Source: Bacillus sp. N13C7 (GTDB lineage Bacteria > Bacillota > Bacilli > Bacillales > Bacillaceae). Taken from it: 64,000 nucleotides of DNA. The first letter of the stretch is position 1. Each line of letters opens with the position of its first letter. This document shows, piece after piece, positions 52,609-60,651 of this stretch. The notes beneath the pieces are model-generated. The model was not told the DNA's origin and did not search any database. It saw only the letters and a list, made by a program, of their open reading frames with translations. A program made the translations under genes and the position numbers. The stretch covers positions 62,001-126,000 of the forward strand of contig NZ_JALAMO010000016.1 in the NCBI RefSeq assembly GCF_026790065.1, given 5' to 3'.

Positions 52609-52674
52609 TGGTACATGTATCGTCAGTCGTTCGCTTCTGCGATATATCCATGTCAGTTTTATCGATCACTTTCC

Positions 52675-52740
52675 TGCATAGTCCGGCAATTTACGGTTGC
52701 CGGGTAGAAACTTATGGGCCATATTCCCAAGATTATATGA
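52675..52740 (-). promoter_or_regulatory. Guanine-type purine riboswitch aptamer of the pur operon
   Basis: Minus-strand sequence shows the purine aptamer core: TATAATC, GGGAATATGGCCC (P2), GTTTCTACC, GGCAACCGTAAATTGCC (P3) and GGACTATG. The specificity nucleotide before UAUG is C (at 52681), which selects guanine/hypoxanthine rather than adenine. Known in B. subtilis to terminate the pur operon transcript when guanine is high. Confidence 0.95.
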
Positions 52741-52763
52741 GGTCGTGTTTTGATTTCATGTTT

Positions 52764-52792
52764 ATCTTAACAACGGACATGGATAATGTCAA
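52764..52792 (-). promoter_or_regulatory. SigA promoter of the pur operon
   Basis: TTGACA (52787–52792) and TAAGAT (52764–52769) on the minus strand with a 17-bp spacer. Confidence 0.92.
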
Positions 52793-52796
52793 CGAT

Positions 52797-52841
52797 ATTA
52801 TCGAACGATACAAAAATTCATTCTACTAATGTTCGTGTTTT
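52797..52841. promoter_or_regulatory. PurR operator (PurBox pair) of the pur operon
   Basis: Inverted CGAA (52802–52805) and TTCG (52832–52835) motifs in AT-rich context, centres 30 bp apart, immediately upstream of the -35. This fits the PurBox pair bound by PurR when PRPP is low. The outer box overlaps the end of yebG. Confidence 0.85.
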
Positions 52842-53037
52842 AGATCAATTTCCCTTCAAATACGATTTTTTTCCCGCACGGAACGATCTGAATTGACCCA
52901 TTTTCCTTCTTTTCCATAAAAACAGGCTCTTCCATCCGCCGTACAGGCAGATATCCTTCTTCTTTCATTTGCTGAAGGACCGCATCAATCGTTTGCTGCT
53001 CTGTCACTTCAAACTTTTTCTTCTTCGGCTTTGCCAT
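52840..53037 (-). CDS. yebG: NETI-motif protein YebG
   Basis: 65-residue very basic protein beginning [21 protein letters not shown] and carrying the short conserved core of the NETI-motif family. No function is known. Its ATG directly follows the yebE stop (they share the boundary at 53037), so it is cotranscribed with yebE; its 3' end overlaps the pur PurBox. Confidence 0.88.
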   Translation of the reverse strand: MAKPKKKKFEVTEQQTIDAVLQQMKEEGYLPVRRMEEPVFMEKKENGSIQIVPCGKKIVFEGKLI

Positions 53038-53591
53038 TATTCTTTAATTCTCCTCTTCTTCACCGCTTTGACCCAGAAGCCGCCGTGGATTGTTTTTGGT
53101 TCATACGCAATAATAAATGCTTTTGAATCTAATGTTTTAATCGTATCATACAACTGGAGTTCATATCTTCTCGGCGTCAGAATCTGAAGAGCTGTGCGGT
53201 CGCCTTCAAGACCGCCGGCCACCCAATTCGTCACGCCGTAGCCTTTTTCCCGAAGCTGCTTCGGAAGATCAAGATCGAGCTCTTTCGTAATCACATTGAC
53301 CATAATATAGCCAAGCGCCAATTTTTCTTCTATTTTCATGCCGACAATGACGCCAAGACCGTAACCGAGCGCATACGCAATCACATTTTGAATCTGGTCT
53401 AAATTATCGAGGACCAGACTCAATCCTGTCACATAAACCAGTATTTCAATCGTACTGATGCCCGCTGCTAAATACCGTTGGCCTTTCAGTGTTAAAATCA
53501 TTCTTATTGTAAAAAATGATACATAGACAATATTAATAATGAGAATTATGAGTACCATAGCTATCCCATTTGATAAGATGGTTTGCATCAT
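53037..53591 (-). CDS. yebE: UPF0316/DUF2179 membrane protein YebE
   Basis: 184 residues: three N-terminal membrane helices (about 10–90, including [21 protein letters not shown]) and a C-terminal DUF2179 domain ([20 protein letters not shown]). DUF2179 resembles small nucleotide-binding domains, and the combination is the UPF0316 family. Function unknown. It heads the yebE–yebG pair. Confidence 0.9.
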   Translation of the reverse strand: MMQTILSNGIAMVLIILIINIVYVSFFTIRMILTLKGQRYLAAGISTIEILVYVTGLSLVLDNLDQIQNVIAYALGYGLGVIVGMKIEEKLALGYIMVNVITKELDLDLPKQLREKGYGVTNWVAGGLEGDRTALQILTPRRYELQLYDTIKTLDSKAFIIAYEPKTIHGGFWVKAVKKRRIKE

Positions 53592-53756
53592 TTTATTTCA
53601 TCCCCCTACTCTTCAGCTTGCTCAAAGCATTCATATTCTACTAGAGAAATGAGCCGTTTACAATCAGCTTCGCACGTAAGCTTAAGCAAAATATTTCGAC
53701 ATGCTTTAACAGGTTGAACAGTAGTAGTTTACCCTCTTTCTCGCCTTTTCAAAATC

Positions 53757-53787
53757 AAAACAAAAAAGCCCGCTTATCAGCAGACTT
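53757..53787 (-). terminator. Terminator of the small gene yebD
   Basis: On the minus strand GTCTGCT pairs with AGCGGGC (using G-U pairs) around GATA, followed by six T. Confidence 0.65.
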
Positions 53788-53805
53788 ACCTCTTCTCATC
53801 TATTG

Positions 53806-53973
53806 TCAGATCTCTTTTTTCATTTTCTGAAGGGACTTGTATTCTTTTTCAAGCTCACTCAGCGTATAATCAGCCAGTTGTTCCCCTCTTCCCTGATAAA
53901 ACTCCGAAAGCAGTAATTTGGTTTTTAAAAATTGTTTCTTTTGATTAATCGCGCGGCGAAGTACATCAGCCAT
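53806..53973 (-). CDS. yebD: Small basic protein YebD, similar to Fur-regulated basic proteins
   Basis: 55-residue protein (MADVLRRAINQKKQFLKTKL, then YQGRGEQLADYTLSELEKEY and a Lys-rich end). The two-helix pattern resembles the FbpA family of small proteins linked to iron-sparing regulation; this is a resemblance, not a proven membership. The ATG at 53973 is 9 nt after AAGGAGG; two more in-frame ATGs lie at 53979 and 53982 but are too close. Single gene with its own terminator. The symbol is given by position. Confidence 0.72.
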   Translation of the reverse strand: MADVLRRAINQKKQFLKTKLLLSEFYQGRGEQLADYTLSELEKEYKSLQKMKKEI

Positions 53974-54100
53974 GTCCATCATCCTCCTTAAACATAAAGG
54001 TTTGTGCGCTGGACGTTTACAGCATTTTCCCCATCATACATGGATTAATCCTACAAATCAACTATGTTTTTTAGATATATTTGTAAAAAGTGTGACATTA

Positions 54101-54131
54101 AAAAAACCGGCTAAGAGCAGCCGGTTTTTTC
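54101..54131 (-). terminator. Terminator of yebC
   Basis: AAAAAACCGGCT / AGCCGGTTTTTT perfect hairpin with a 6-nt loop directly after the yebC stop. Confidence 0.9.
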
Positions 54132-54132
54132 A

Positions 54133-54936
54133 TTAAAGCGGAATCAGCGACGCCGTGAAATATTCAGAAATAAACGGCCACGTCACCGCCGTAAACAGCA
54201 GCGCTACCGCTACCACAGCAAATACACAATAGATATAGTCAATCGGTGCATCCTGTGCCGCCTGGTACTCACGCTGCACATACAGCGCCATCATAAAAAA
54301 GATTGAAAACAAAATCAGCACTGTAAACAGAACTGTCAGCATCGGGATATTCACGATCGCAAAGATCAGCCAAAGGATTGAAACAGCAATCACCGGTACA
54401 AGCAAGGAACCCAAACCGGCTGCCGCTTCTCTGAACGTCACCTTCTGCTTCATCATATAGCGGGAGACAGCCCATATAGCAAAGACCATTACCGCAAAAA
54501 AGATCAGCAAATACACAAGAACAACTAAAAACCCGTCATAGAAAGCATGATGTCGTTCTCCGAAACCGAGCGGCCGATTCCAGCTCGCCTTTAACTGAAA
54601 CCAGTTCCCGATTGAAAAGATGATACTAAAGATAAGCATTGAAATCAGGCCATACTTATAATGTGAAAAACCATCCGTTACGACGGTTTTCGCCGGTGAT
54701 TTTAAAATCGAGAACGCAAAGCCGCAATATCTGTTAATCGCTGCCCATACCGACGCAAGCTTGTCTTTAGCAATTGATTCACCGCGTTCTTTGTGCGGTT
54801 TCTGCTTTTGTTTTTGCTTCTGCTTGCTTTGCCGGCTCGCAGTCCTGGACATTCTCGATAACGGCTCTTCATCTGCATCTATTCTTTCACTCTGGTTAAC
54901 TTCTTCCTCAAACGTTTCTTTTCTTTCTTCCGTCAT
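54133..54936 (-). CDS. yebC: Membrane protein YebC (Yip1-like)
   Basis: 267 residues. A charged, Lys/Gln-rich cytoplasmic N-terminus (KQKQKQKQK run at about 40) is followed by five membrane helices between about 95 and 265, the layout of Yip1-like integral membrane proteins. Function unknown. Start at 54936 (MTEERKE) has AGGAG 8 nt upstream. This is not the translation factor YebC/TACO1 of other species; that family is represented here by yeeI. Confidence 0.87.
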   Translation of the reverse strand: MTEERKETFEEEVNQSERIDADEEPLSRMSRTASRQSKQKQKQKQKPHKERGESIAKDKLASVWAAINRYCGFAFSILKSPAKTVVTDGFSHYKYGLISMLIFSIIFSIGNWFQLKASWNRPLGFGERHHAFYDGFLVVLVYLLIFFAVMVFAIWAVSRYMMKQKVTFREAAAGLGSLLVPVIAVSILWLIFAIVNIPMLTVLFTVLILFSIFFMMALYVQREYQAAQDAPIDYIYCVFAVVAVALLFTAVTWPFISEYFTASLIPL

Positions 54937-55106
54937 GTCAGCAACTCCTATCAAAAAAATACGGCGGAATACCATTCAGCAAGAAAATAAAACACTTATA
55001 TAAGGTACCGAAGCCTTCCTGAACAGTCAAGTCATTTCCATTTAAGTAAAGCATGGCGGCACATCTACATGACGGTATATCGTATGAAATGGTTTTACCT
55101 TTTGCA

Positions 55107-55141
55107 ACAAAAAAACCAGCTGCGCCCGCAGCTGGTTTTCA
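55107..55141 (-). terminator. Terminator of pbuG
   Basis: AAACCAGCTGC / GCAGCTGGTTT hairpin followed on the minus strand by a T run. Confidence 0.88.
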
Positions 55142-55145
55142 TTCT

Positions 55146-56468
55146 TTATTTTAAGAAGATAAAGTACAGGATAAATATGACAAACAGCCCGTACATGATT
55201 GGATGAACCTCTTTGGCTTTTCCTTTGCACACCATCGTAATCGGGTAGAAAATAAACCCGATGGCAATCCCAGTCGCAATGCTGTACGTTAACGGCATCA
55301 TGATCATGGTAAGGAAAGCAGGAACGGCCACTTCGAACTTATCCCAAGCGATTTTGCCAAGCGGCGCCACCATCAGTGCGCCAACAATGATCAGCGCCGG
55401 AGCTGTTACGTTTGAAGTAACAACGGATAGAAGCGGTGAGAAAAATGTAGCCAATAAAAAGAGAATCCCAGTTACAATAGCCGCAAATCCTGAACGGGCA
55501 CCCGCAGCAACACCTGAGCTTGATTCCACATAAGAAGTTGTAGTAGACGTACCAAGCACGGCACCGATTACAATGGAAGATGAATCAGCTAAAAGCGCAC
55601 GGCCCGCACGCGGCAATTTGTTTTCCTTCATTAAACCAGCTTGAGTCGCCACAGCAACAAGTGTACCCGCTGTATCAAAAAATCCGACAAACAAGAACGT
55701 TAAAATGACGATCAGCATTTGGACGGAGAAAATATCCGGCAGGTGTATCCACGCTTGTCCGAAAGTCGGCGCAAGGCTCGGCACACTGCCGATAATTTGA
55801 GACGGAACCGGAACCAATCCGAAAATCATGCCGGCCACCGCTGTTAACAGCATCCCGATAAACACGCCTGCGTTCACGCGAAGCACCATTAAAATAACTG
55901 TTACAATCACACCGAAAATCGTTAACAGCACAGGGCCGCTGTGAATGTTTCCGATTGTGACAAGTGTAGAAGAGTTCGCTGTAATAATCCCTGAACCTTG
56001 TAAGCCAACGAATGTAATAAACAGTCCGATTCCCGCGCCGACTGCCAATTTCAGCTCAGGCGGAATGGCGTTGATGATTTTTTCACGAAAACCTGTTAAA
56101 GAAAGAGCAACGAAAATAAGACCTGAAATAAAAACACCAGACAAAGCTGCCTGCCATGAAATGCCCATACCGAGGACGACAGAAAACGCAAAAAACGCGT
56201 TCAGTCCCATACCGGGCGCGATGGCAATCGGATATCTCGCTATCAATCCCATTAAGATACAGCCTGCTGCAGACGCCAGCGCTGTCGCTGTAAAGACCGC
56301 ACCCTGGTCAATTCTCAGCGCCTCCGGAAAATCTTTCACGCTCTCCAAAGCAAGCGTAATCGGATTGACGAACAGAATATATGCCATAGACAAAAAAGTC
56401 GTTAATCCGCCAATGATTTCATTGCGATAGCTGGTGCCCAGCTCATCAAACTGAAAAAACTTTTTCAA
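55146..56468 (-). CDS. pbuG: Hypoxanthine/guanine permease PbuG
   Basis: 440-residue NCS2/AzgA-type purine permease with about 13 membrane helices. AYILFVNPITL in TM1, PGMGLNAFFAF (TM3) and FFDTAGTLVAV are conserved AzgA motifs for purine binding. It imports hypoxanthine and guanine. Start is a TTG at 56468 after GGGAG. Controlled by a guanine riboswitch and a PurBox pair in its leader and promoter. Confidence 0.96.
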   Translation of the reverse strand: MKKFFQFDELGTSYRNEIIGGLTTFLSMAYILFVNPITLALESVKDFPEALRIDQGAVFTATALASAAGCILMGLIARYPIAIAPGMGLNAFFAFSVVLGMGISWQAALSGVFISGLIFVALSLTGFREKIINAIPPELKLAVGAGIGLFITFVGLQGSGIITANSSTLVTIGNIHSGPVLLTIFGVIVTVILMVLRVNAGVFIGMLLTAVAGMIFGLVPVPSQIIGSVPSLAPTFGQAWIHLPDIFSVQMLIVILTFLFVGFFDTAGTLVAVATQAGLMKENKLPRAGRALLADSSSIVIGAVLGTSTTTSYVESSSGVAAGARSGFAAIVTGILFLLATFFSPLLSVVTSNVTAPALIIVGALMVAPLGKIAWDKFEVAVPAFLTMIMMPLTYSIATGIAIGFIFYPITMVCKGKAKEVHPIMYGLFVIFILYFIFLK

Positions 56469-56514
56469 GCTATTTGACTCCCTTCACTCTTTGCTATTTA
56501 TTCTGTCCTGAAAA

Positions 56515-56560
56515 CGCCAAATAAAAAACGCCCCAATTATATTGGGACGCTTGACTACAG
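56515..56560 (-). terminator. Riboswitch-controlled terminator in the pbuG leader
   Basis: GCGTCCCAAT / ATTGGGGCG stem plus T run on the minus strand. Just upstream GTAGTCAAGC (56549–56558) is complementary to the aptamer 3' strand GCTTGACTAC (56622–56631), giving an antiterminator when the aptamer is empty. Confidence 0.9.
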
Positions 56561-56618
56561 ACGGATTCCAGCTTGAATAAATAAACGTGTTTTATTTATA
56601 TCAAACGAAAGAAATGTT

Positions 56619-56692
56619 TACGTAGTCAAGCCATTTACGGTAGCTTGGTAGAAACTTGCGAGCCATATTCCCGCGATTATACGAATTCATCT
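56619..56692 (-). promoter_or_regulatory. Guanine-type purine riboswitch aptamer of pbuG
   Basis: Minus strand: TATAATC, GCGGGAATATGGCTCGC (P2), GTTTCTACC, AAGCTACCGTAAATGGCTT (P3), GACTACG. C at the specificity position (56625) indicates guanine/hypoxanthine sensing. Confidence 0.95.
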
Positions 56693-56710
56693 TATTTGAT
56701 TTCTGTGTCT

Positions 56711-56739
56711 ATTGTACCAAGTTCATTTTGAAATGACAA
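56711..56739 (-). promoter_or_regulatory. SigA promoter of pbuG
   Basis: TTGTCA (56734–56739) and TACAAT (56711–56716) on the minus strand, 17-bp spacer. Confidence 0.88.
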
Positions 56740-56743
56740 TATA

Positions 56744-56788
56744 AATAACGAACATTACTTATTAAAAAAATTGGTTTATTCGTCTATT
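56744..56788. promoter_or_regulatory. PurR operator (PurBox pair) of pbuG
   Basis: CGAA (56749–56752) in ACGAACATTA and a weaker TTCG (56779–56782), centres 30 bp apart and starting 10 bp upstream of the -35, the same geometry as at purE. pbuG is a known PurR target. Confidence 0.78.
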
Positions 56789-56809
56789 GACTAAATTGGC
56801 AACAATGAT

Positions 56810-56842
56810 AAAAACCGTATGCATGGCTTCATACGGCTTTTC
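56810..56842 (-). terminator. Terminator of the sigma/anti-sigma operon
   Basis: CCGTATG / CATACGG stem with an 8-nt loop, then TTTTTAT on the minus strand. Confidence 0.8.
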
Positions 56843-56857
56843 AACTTACTAATGATT

Positions 56858-58318
56858 TTATGTTACAGGCTGATTCACCTGATGCACTGGTACAGTAAAC
56901 GAGAATGGCTTTAGTTGAATCAGGTCATTTAAAATGCCTTTATCAATATACAGACCGTATTCATTAAACTCAAAATGCTTTAAAGACAGCTTATCAAGAT
57001 AAGCGTCATTCAATTCAAAAGTTGATACCATTTCGGCTGTGTCCATATTCTTCACTTCAGCTTTATTCCATTTTAAATAATAACCTTCTTCATAATAAGC
57101 CATTGGATCAGACCATGATTGCATTTTTTTCATATCACCAAGGCCAATCATTTCGCCTATATTCACTAAGTCATCTTTTGACATATTTGAAGTATCAACT
57201 CCAGTGAAACGGTAATGAACCAATACTTTCCTCCCTTCTTGTTTAATGTTATTGATTTCTATCCCTATGTTTTGATGCTTTGTTTCCGAAAGACGATACG
57301 GCATCTCTGCATTTAGCGGAACGATTTCACTGTCCTCAGCCTCAGATCTAATATCTGCTATTAATGTTAGCTTTTTCGCTTTTGGATTGATTGGTGATTC
57401 TAGCTGTGTTTGTCCTTTTGCTCTTACCGTTCTCCCATTTATTTTTTTCCGGTCTCCAAGTTCAATGTTTGACGATGTCATCTCATATGTGTTTCCTAAA
57501 TCATCTTTGACTTCGTTAATTTCAACCGTATCATGCTTTGCTAAACCTTGATAATCAATTGTAAATTGAAGGACAGATCCAAGTTTCCCGTTCTCCACTT
57601 GAATATTGGAAAATTGATAACGATTATGATAAGCCGATACAATTTTTGCGCTTTCTAAATAACTAGTTTTGCTTTTGGCAATAGGCAGTTTAAATCTCCA
57701 ATTCCCCTGTATTTCATTAATATGAGTAATCACAAAAGGCACGGTATCCCCATTTTTTATTTCAGTACCATTTGTATAAATCCTTAATTGTCCTGCGTAT
57801 TGCTTATTATTTAATTTTTTAAGCATTAAAGAATCGTAGTTGATTGAAAAGTTGTCGTTATAACTCGTTTCGTCGACATCATACATGATCTCTTTTTCAT
57901 CAGACTGGAAGTTATCAACAGTGAAGTTATAAACAAGCTGTCCGGCATCGTAATAGGAGCTGTTTACAGAAACAGTGATTCCCCTGGACTCTGCTTTTTC
58001 ATTTAAAGCTGTGACCAAATTGCTTTTAAACAATGATAGACCAACTTTATCTTGAAAATCTTTATAAATTTGTCCGACAATGGGGATGCTTCCCATCGCT
58101 TTGTTTACAGAGGGAAGAAAAAGACCAGATGATAAATACAATATACATACCACAGCAGCAATAGCCATTCCATTTGTAATAGGTCGTGCCCATTTAAAAC
58201 GGCGCCTTGTGTTACTTTCATTTTCAGCACGAACGACAGCTTGATGTATTGCCTTTTTGAGTGCTTTCTTTGGCACTGCTATGTCATCATACATCTGCTT
58301 CACTTGGTGTTTGTCCAT
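56858..58318 (-). CDS. DUF4179-type anti-sigma factor, membrane protein
   Basis: 486 residues: a cytoplasmic N-terminus of about 45 residues (MDKHQVKQMYDDIAVPKKAL), one membrane helix (about 48–67, ITNGMAIAAVVCILYLSSGLF), and a large extracytoplasmic part with DUF4179 (to about 140) and DUF5643-like domains. This is the layout of anti-sigma factors that hold an ECF sigma factor at the membrane. It overlaps the sigma gene by 19 bp, so the two proteins are made together. The signal sensed is unknown. I do not recall this pair between pbuG and guaA in strain 168. Confidence 0.82.
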   Translation of the reverse strand: MDKHQVKQMYDDIAVPKKALKKAIHQAVVRAENESNTRRRFKWARPITNGMAIAAVVCILYLSSGLFLPSVNKAMGSIPIVGQIYKDFQDKVGLSLFKSNLVTALNEKAESRGITVSVNSSYYDAGQLVYNFTVDNFQSDEKEIMYDVDETSYNDNFSINYDSLMLKKLNNKQYAGQLRIYTNGTEIKNGDTVPFVITHINEIQGNWRFKLPIAKSKTSYLESAKIVSAYHNRYQFSNIQVENGKLGSVLQFTIDYQGLAKHDTVEINEVKDDLGNTYEMTSSNIELGDRKKINGRTVRAKGQTQLESPINPKAKKLTLIADIRSEAEDSEIVPLNAEMPYRLSETKHQNIGIEINNIKQEGRKVLVHYRFTGVDTSNMSKDDLVNIGEMIGLGDMKKMQSWSDPMAYYEEGYYLKWNKAEVKNMDTAEMVSTFELNDAYLDKLSLKHFEFNEYGLYIDKGILNDLIQLKPFSFTVPVHQVNQPVT

Positions 58319-58833
58319 TTGTTTTGATCCTCCTTTTCCAGCTCCTGTTTCAATGCTTTTCTCGCTCTATGTAAATGTGTTTTAATTGTGCCTTCTGCCA
58401 TACCTGTTTGTTCAGCTATCATTGATATTGAATAATCTTGAAAATAATATAGCTGAATCGTGAGCTGAACATGTTCATCAAGTGTATCAAGTGCATTTCG
58501 CAGGTCTATATATTCCTCAATATTACCTTGAGCGATTCCAGTGTCGTGATGTTTCTCAAACGGAACCAATTCTCCTTTCTTTTTAGTCATGGCAAAAATG
58601 GAATTAATCAATATTCGAGTAAGCCACGTTAAAAAATACTTTGGCTCTTTTAGTTTTTCTATACTGATAAAAGCTTTATAAGCTGTTTCCTGTACAGCAT
58701 CAAGTGCATCTTCTTTATTTCTTAAATAGAGATAAGCTGTTTTATATAAAGTCTCCTGATGTGCCAGCATAAGCTTTTCAAAGGCCCGAGCATTTCCTTT
58801 TCTCGCCTTTGTAATCAATCTTTCTTCCTTCAC
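58300..58833 (-). CDS. ECF-type RNA polymerase sigma factor
   Basis: 177 residues. Region 2 (about 20–85, EKLMLAHQETLYKTAYLYLRNKEDALDAVQETAYKAF) and region 4 (from DEHVQLTIQLYYFQDYS, with helix-turn-helix MIAEQTGMAEGTIKTHLHRARK) are complete. The GTG at 58833 is chosen because AGGAGG is 8 nt upstream; an earlier GTG at 58842 overlaps that site. It is probably kept inactive by the neighbouring DUF4179 protein and activates its own promoter. Confidence 0.85.
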   Translation of the reverse strand: MKEERLITKARKGNARAFEKLMLAHQETLYKTAYLYLRNKEDALDAVQETAYKAFISIEKLKEPKYFLTWLTRILINSIFAMTKKKGELVPFEKHHDTGIAQGNIEEYIDLRNALDTLDEHVQLTIQLYYFQDYSISMIAEQTGMAEGTIKTHLHRARKALKQELEKEDQNKWTNTK

Positions 58834-58856
58834 CTTATCCACCTCCTATGTTGTTA

Positions 58857-58883
58857 GATACGAAAATTGTCGAAACGGTTTCA
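58857..58883 (-). promoter_or_regulatory. ECF-type promoter upstream of the sigma gene
   Basis: On the minus strand TGAAAC (58878–58883), 15-bp spacer, CGTATC (58857–58862). This matches ECF -35/-10 elements, with a spacer one base shorter than the common 16, and suggests autoregulation. Confidence 0.65.
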
Positions 58884-58892
58884 AAAAGTTAA

Positions 58893-58929
58893 CAAAAAAA
58901 CGTCCCTTTTATAAAAGGGACGTTTTTTC
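58893..58929 (-). terminator. Terminator of guaA
   Basis: AAAACGTCCCTTTT / AAAAGGGACGTTTT, 13–14 bp perfect stem with a short loop, T run on the minus strand. Confidence 0.92.
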
Positions 58930-58944
58930 ATTGTTGTTATTTAC

Positions 58945-60486
58945 TTATTCCCACTCAATCGTCGCAGGCGGCTTACTTGTAATATCGTACACCACGCGGT
59001 TAATGTGCTTCACTTCGTTTACGATACGTGTCGAAATGACTTCAAGCACATCCCACGGGATACGCGCCCAGTCAGATGTCATGCCGTCGATTGATGTAAC
59101 GGCGCGGATTCCAATTGTGTAATCATATGTTCTTGCGTCACCCATAACACCGACGCTGCGGATGTCAGGAAGAACAGTGAAGTATTGCCAGATATCACGC
59201 TCTAATCCGTGATTTGCAATTTCTTCACGCAAAATCGCATCTGATTCACGAACGATTTCAAGTTTCTCTTCTGTTACTTCGCCAAGAACACGGATTCCGA
59301 GTCCCGGTCCTGGGAATGGCTGGCGCCACACGATTTCATCCGGAATGCCGAGCTCTGTGCCAAGCGCGCGCACTTCGTCTTTGAAGAGCGTGTTTAACGG
59401 TTCGATCAGTTCAAACTGCATGTCTTCAGGAAGCCCGCCGACATTGTGGTGAGATTTGATCGTTTGCGCCGTTGCTGTACCGCTCTCGATGATATCTGTG
59501 TAAAGCGTTCCTTGGGCAAGGTAGTCGATGCCTTTGAGCTTGTCCGCTTCATCATCGAACACGTAAATGAATTCATTACCGATGATTTTGCGTTTTTGCT
59601 CAGGGTCAGAAACGCCTTTTAGTTTATTTAAGAATCTGTCTTTCGCGTCTACTTTAATTACGTTCATGTTAAAGCCTTCGCTGAATGTTTTCATAACACC
59701 TTCAGCCTCGCCTTTACGGAGAAGACCATGATCTACAAAGATACAAGTCAGCTGGTCGCCGATCGCTTTATGAATCAAAACAGCAACAACAGAGGAATCA
59801 ACGCCGCCGCTTAGCGCGCAAAGAACCTGCTTGTCTCCGACCGTTTCACGGATTTTTTGCATTTCAATTTCGATAAAGTTCTCCATTGACCATTCGCCTT
59901 CGCATTCGCAAACGCCGAATACAAAGTTTTTCAGAAGATCATTGCCGTATTCAGAGTGGCGCACTTCCGGGTGGAACTGAACGCCGTACCATTTTTTGTC
60001 CGCTTTGCTCATCGCTGAATTCGGGCAGTGATGGCTTGTCGCGTCAACAGTGAAGCCTTCAGGAACTTCTACAACCAAATCACCATGGCTCATCCAAACC
60101 ACTTGTTCGTTCGGAAGATCTTTGAACAAATCAGGTGTGCCTTCGATGCGGATGTTTGCTTTTCCGTATTCACGCTGGCTTGCCGCTTCAACTTTACCGC
60201 CAAGGTAATGAGTCATCAGCTGCATGCCGTAGCAAATTCCCAAAACAGGAATATCAAGCTCGAAAATTTTCTCGTCACAGCGGAAAGAGTTTTCATCATA
60301 CACACTGTTTGGACCGCCGGATAAAATAATTCCTTTTGGATTCATTTCTTTAATTTCTTCAGCCGTCAATGTATGTGGATGCAGCTCGCTGTATACACCG
60401 AATTCACGGATACGGCGTGTAATCAGCTGGTTATACTGACTGCCGAAATCAAGGACAAGAATCATTTCATTCACTAACTTTGTCAT
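58945..60486 (-). CDS. guaA: GMP synthase GuaA
   Basis: 513 residues. N-terminal class I glutaminase domain with nucleophile Cys85 in [10 protein letters not shown] and the His/Glu pair in [15 protein letters not shown] pyrophosphatase domain with [15 protein letters not shown]-terminal dimerisation domain ending KPPATIEWE. It converts XMP to GMP. The ATG at 60486 follows AGGTGACAACC; the frame to 60495 adds three residues without support. It has its own promoter and a structured leader. Confidence 0.97.
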   Translation of the reverse strand: MTKLVNEMILVLDFGSQYNQLITRRIREFGVYSELHPHTLTAEEIKEMNPKGIILSGGPNSVYDENSFRCDEKIFELDIPVLGICYGMQLMTHYLGGKVEAASQREYGKANIRIEGTPDLFKDLPNEQVVWMSHGDLVVEVPEGFTVDATSHHCPNSAMSKADKKWYGVQFHPEVRHSEYGNDLLKNFVFGVCECEGEWSMENFIEIEMQKIRETVGDKQVLCALSGGVDSSVVAVLIHKAIGDQLTCIFVDHGLLRKGEAEGVMKTFSEGFNMNVIKVDAKDRFLNKLKGVSDPEQKRKIIGNEFIYVFDDEADKLKGIDYLAQGTLYTDIIESGTATAQTIKSHHNVGGLPEDMQFELIEPLNTLFKDEVRALGTELGIPDEIVWRQPFPGPGLGIRVLGEVTEEKLEIVRESDAILREEIANHGLERDIWQYFTVLPDIRSVGVMGDARTYDYTIGIRAVTSIDGMTSDWARIPWDVLEVISTRIVNEVKHINRVVYDITSKPPATIEWE

Positions 60487-60523
60487 GGTTGTCACCTAAT
60501 CTCCTCTAAGTTTTTTGACACAG

Positions 60524-60561
60524 AAAAAAACGAGGACAGATATGAAGCACGCTCCGCCCTC
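60524..60561 (-). terminator. Leader terminator upstream of guaA
   Basis: On the minus strand GAGGGCGG pairs with CTGTCCTC (two G-U pairs) around a 13–14-nt loop and is followed by GTTTTTT. It lies between the guaA promoter and the guaA ribosome-binding site. Confidence 0.75.
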
Positions 60562-60564
60562 TTT

Positions 60565-60609
60565 GGCAAGGCCGTTTGCCGGAGTCAGGCAACTCGCTCC
60601 CAGACTCCG
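60565..60609 (-). promoter_or_regulatory. Structured 5' leader of guaA (putative sensor or antiterminator)
   Basis: Minus-strand RNA forms CGGAGTC / GACTCCG (60603–60609 with 60580–60586), then GGCAA / TTGCC (60576–60580 with 60565–60569). The 3' arm CTCCG can alternatively pair with CGGAG in the terminator arm (60552–60556), and a second TTGCC within the first loop can compete for GGCAA. This looks like an attenuator; I do not recognise it as a known riboswitch class. Confidence 0.6.
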
Positions 60610-60622
60610 ATAATATTCACTA

Positions 60623-60651
60623 ATTCTAACAACACGTTGATAAGCGGTCAA
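60623..60651 (-). promoter_or_regulatory. SigA promoter of guaA
   Basis: TTGACC (60646–60651) and TAGAAT (60623–60628) on the minus strand with a 17-bp spacer. The -35 overlaps the yebA stop codon. Confidence 0.85.
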
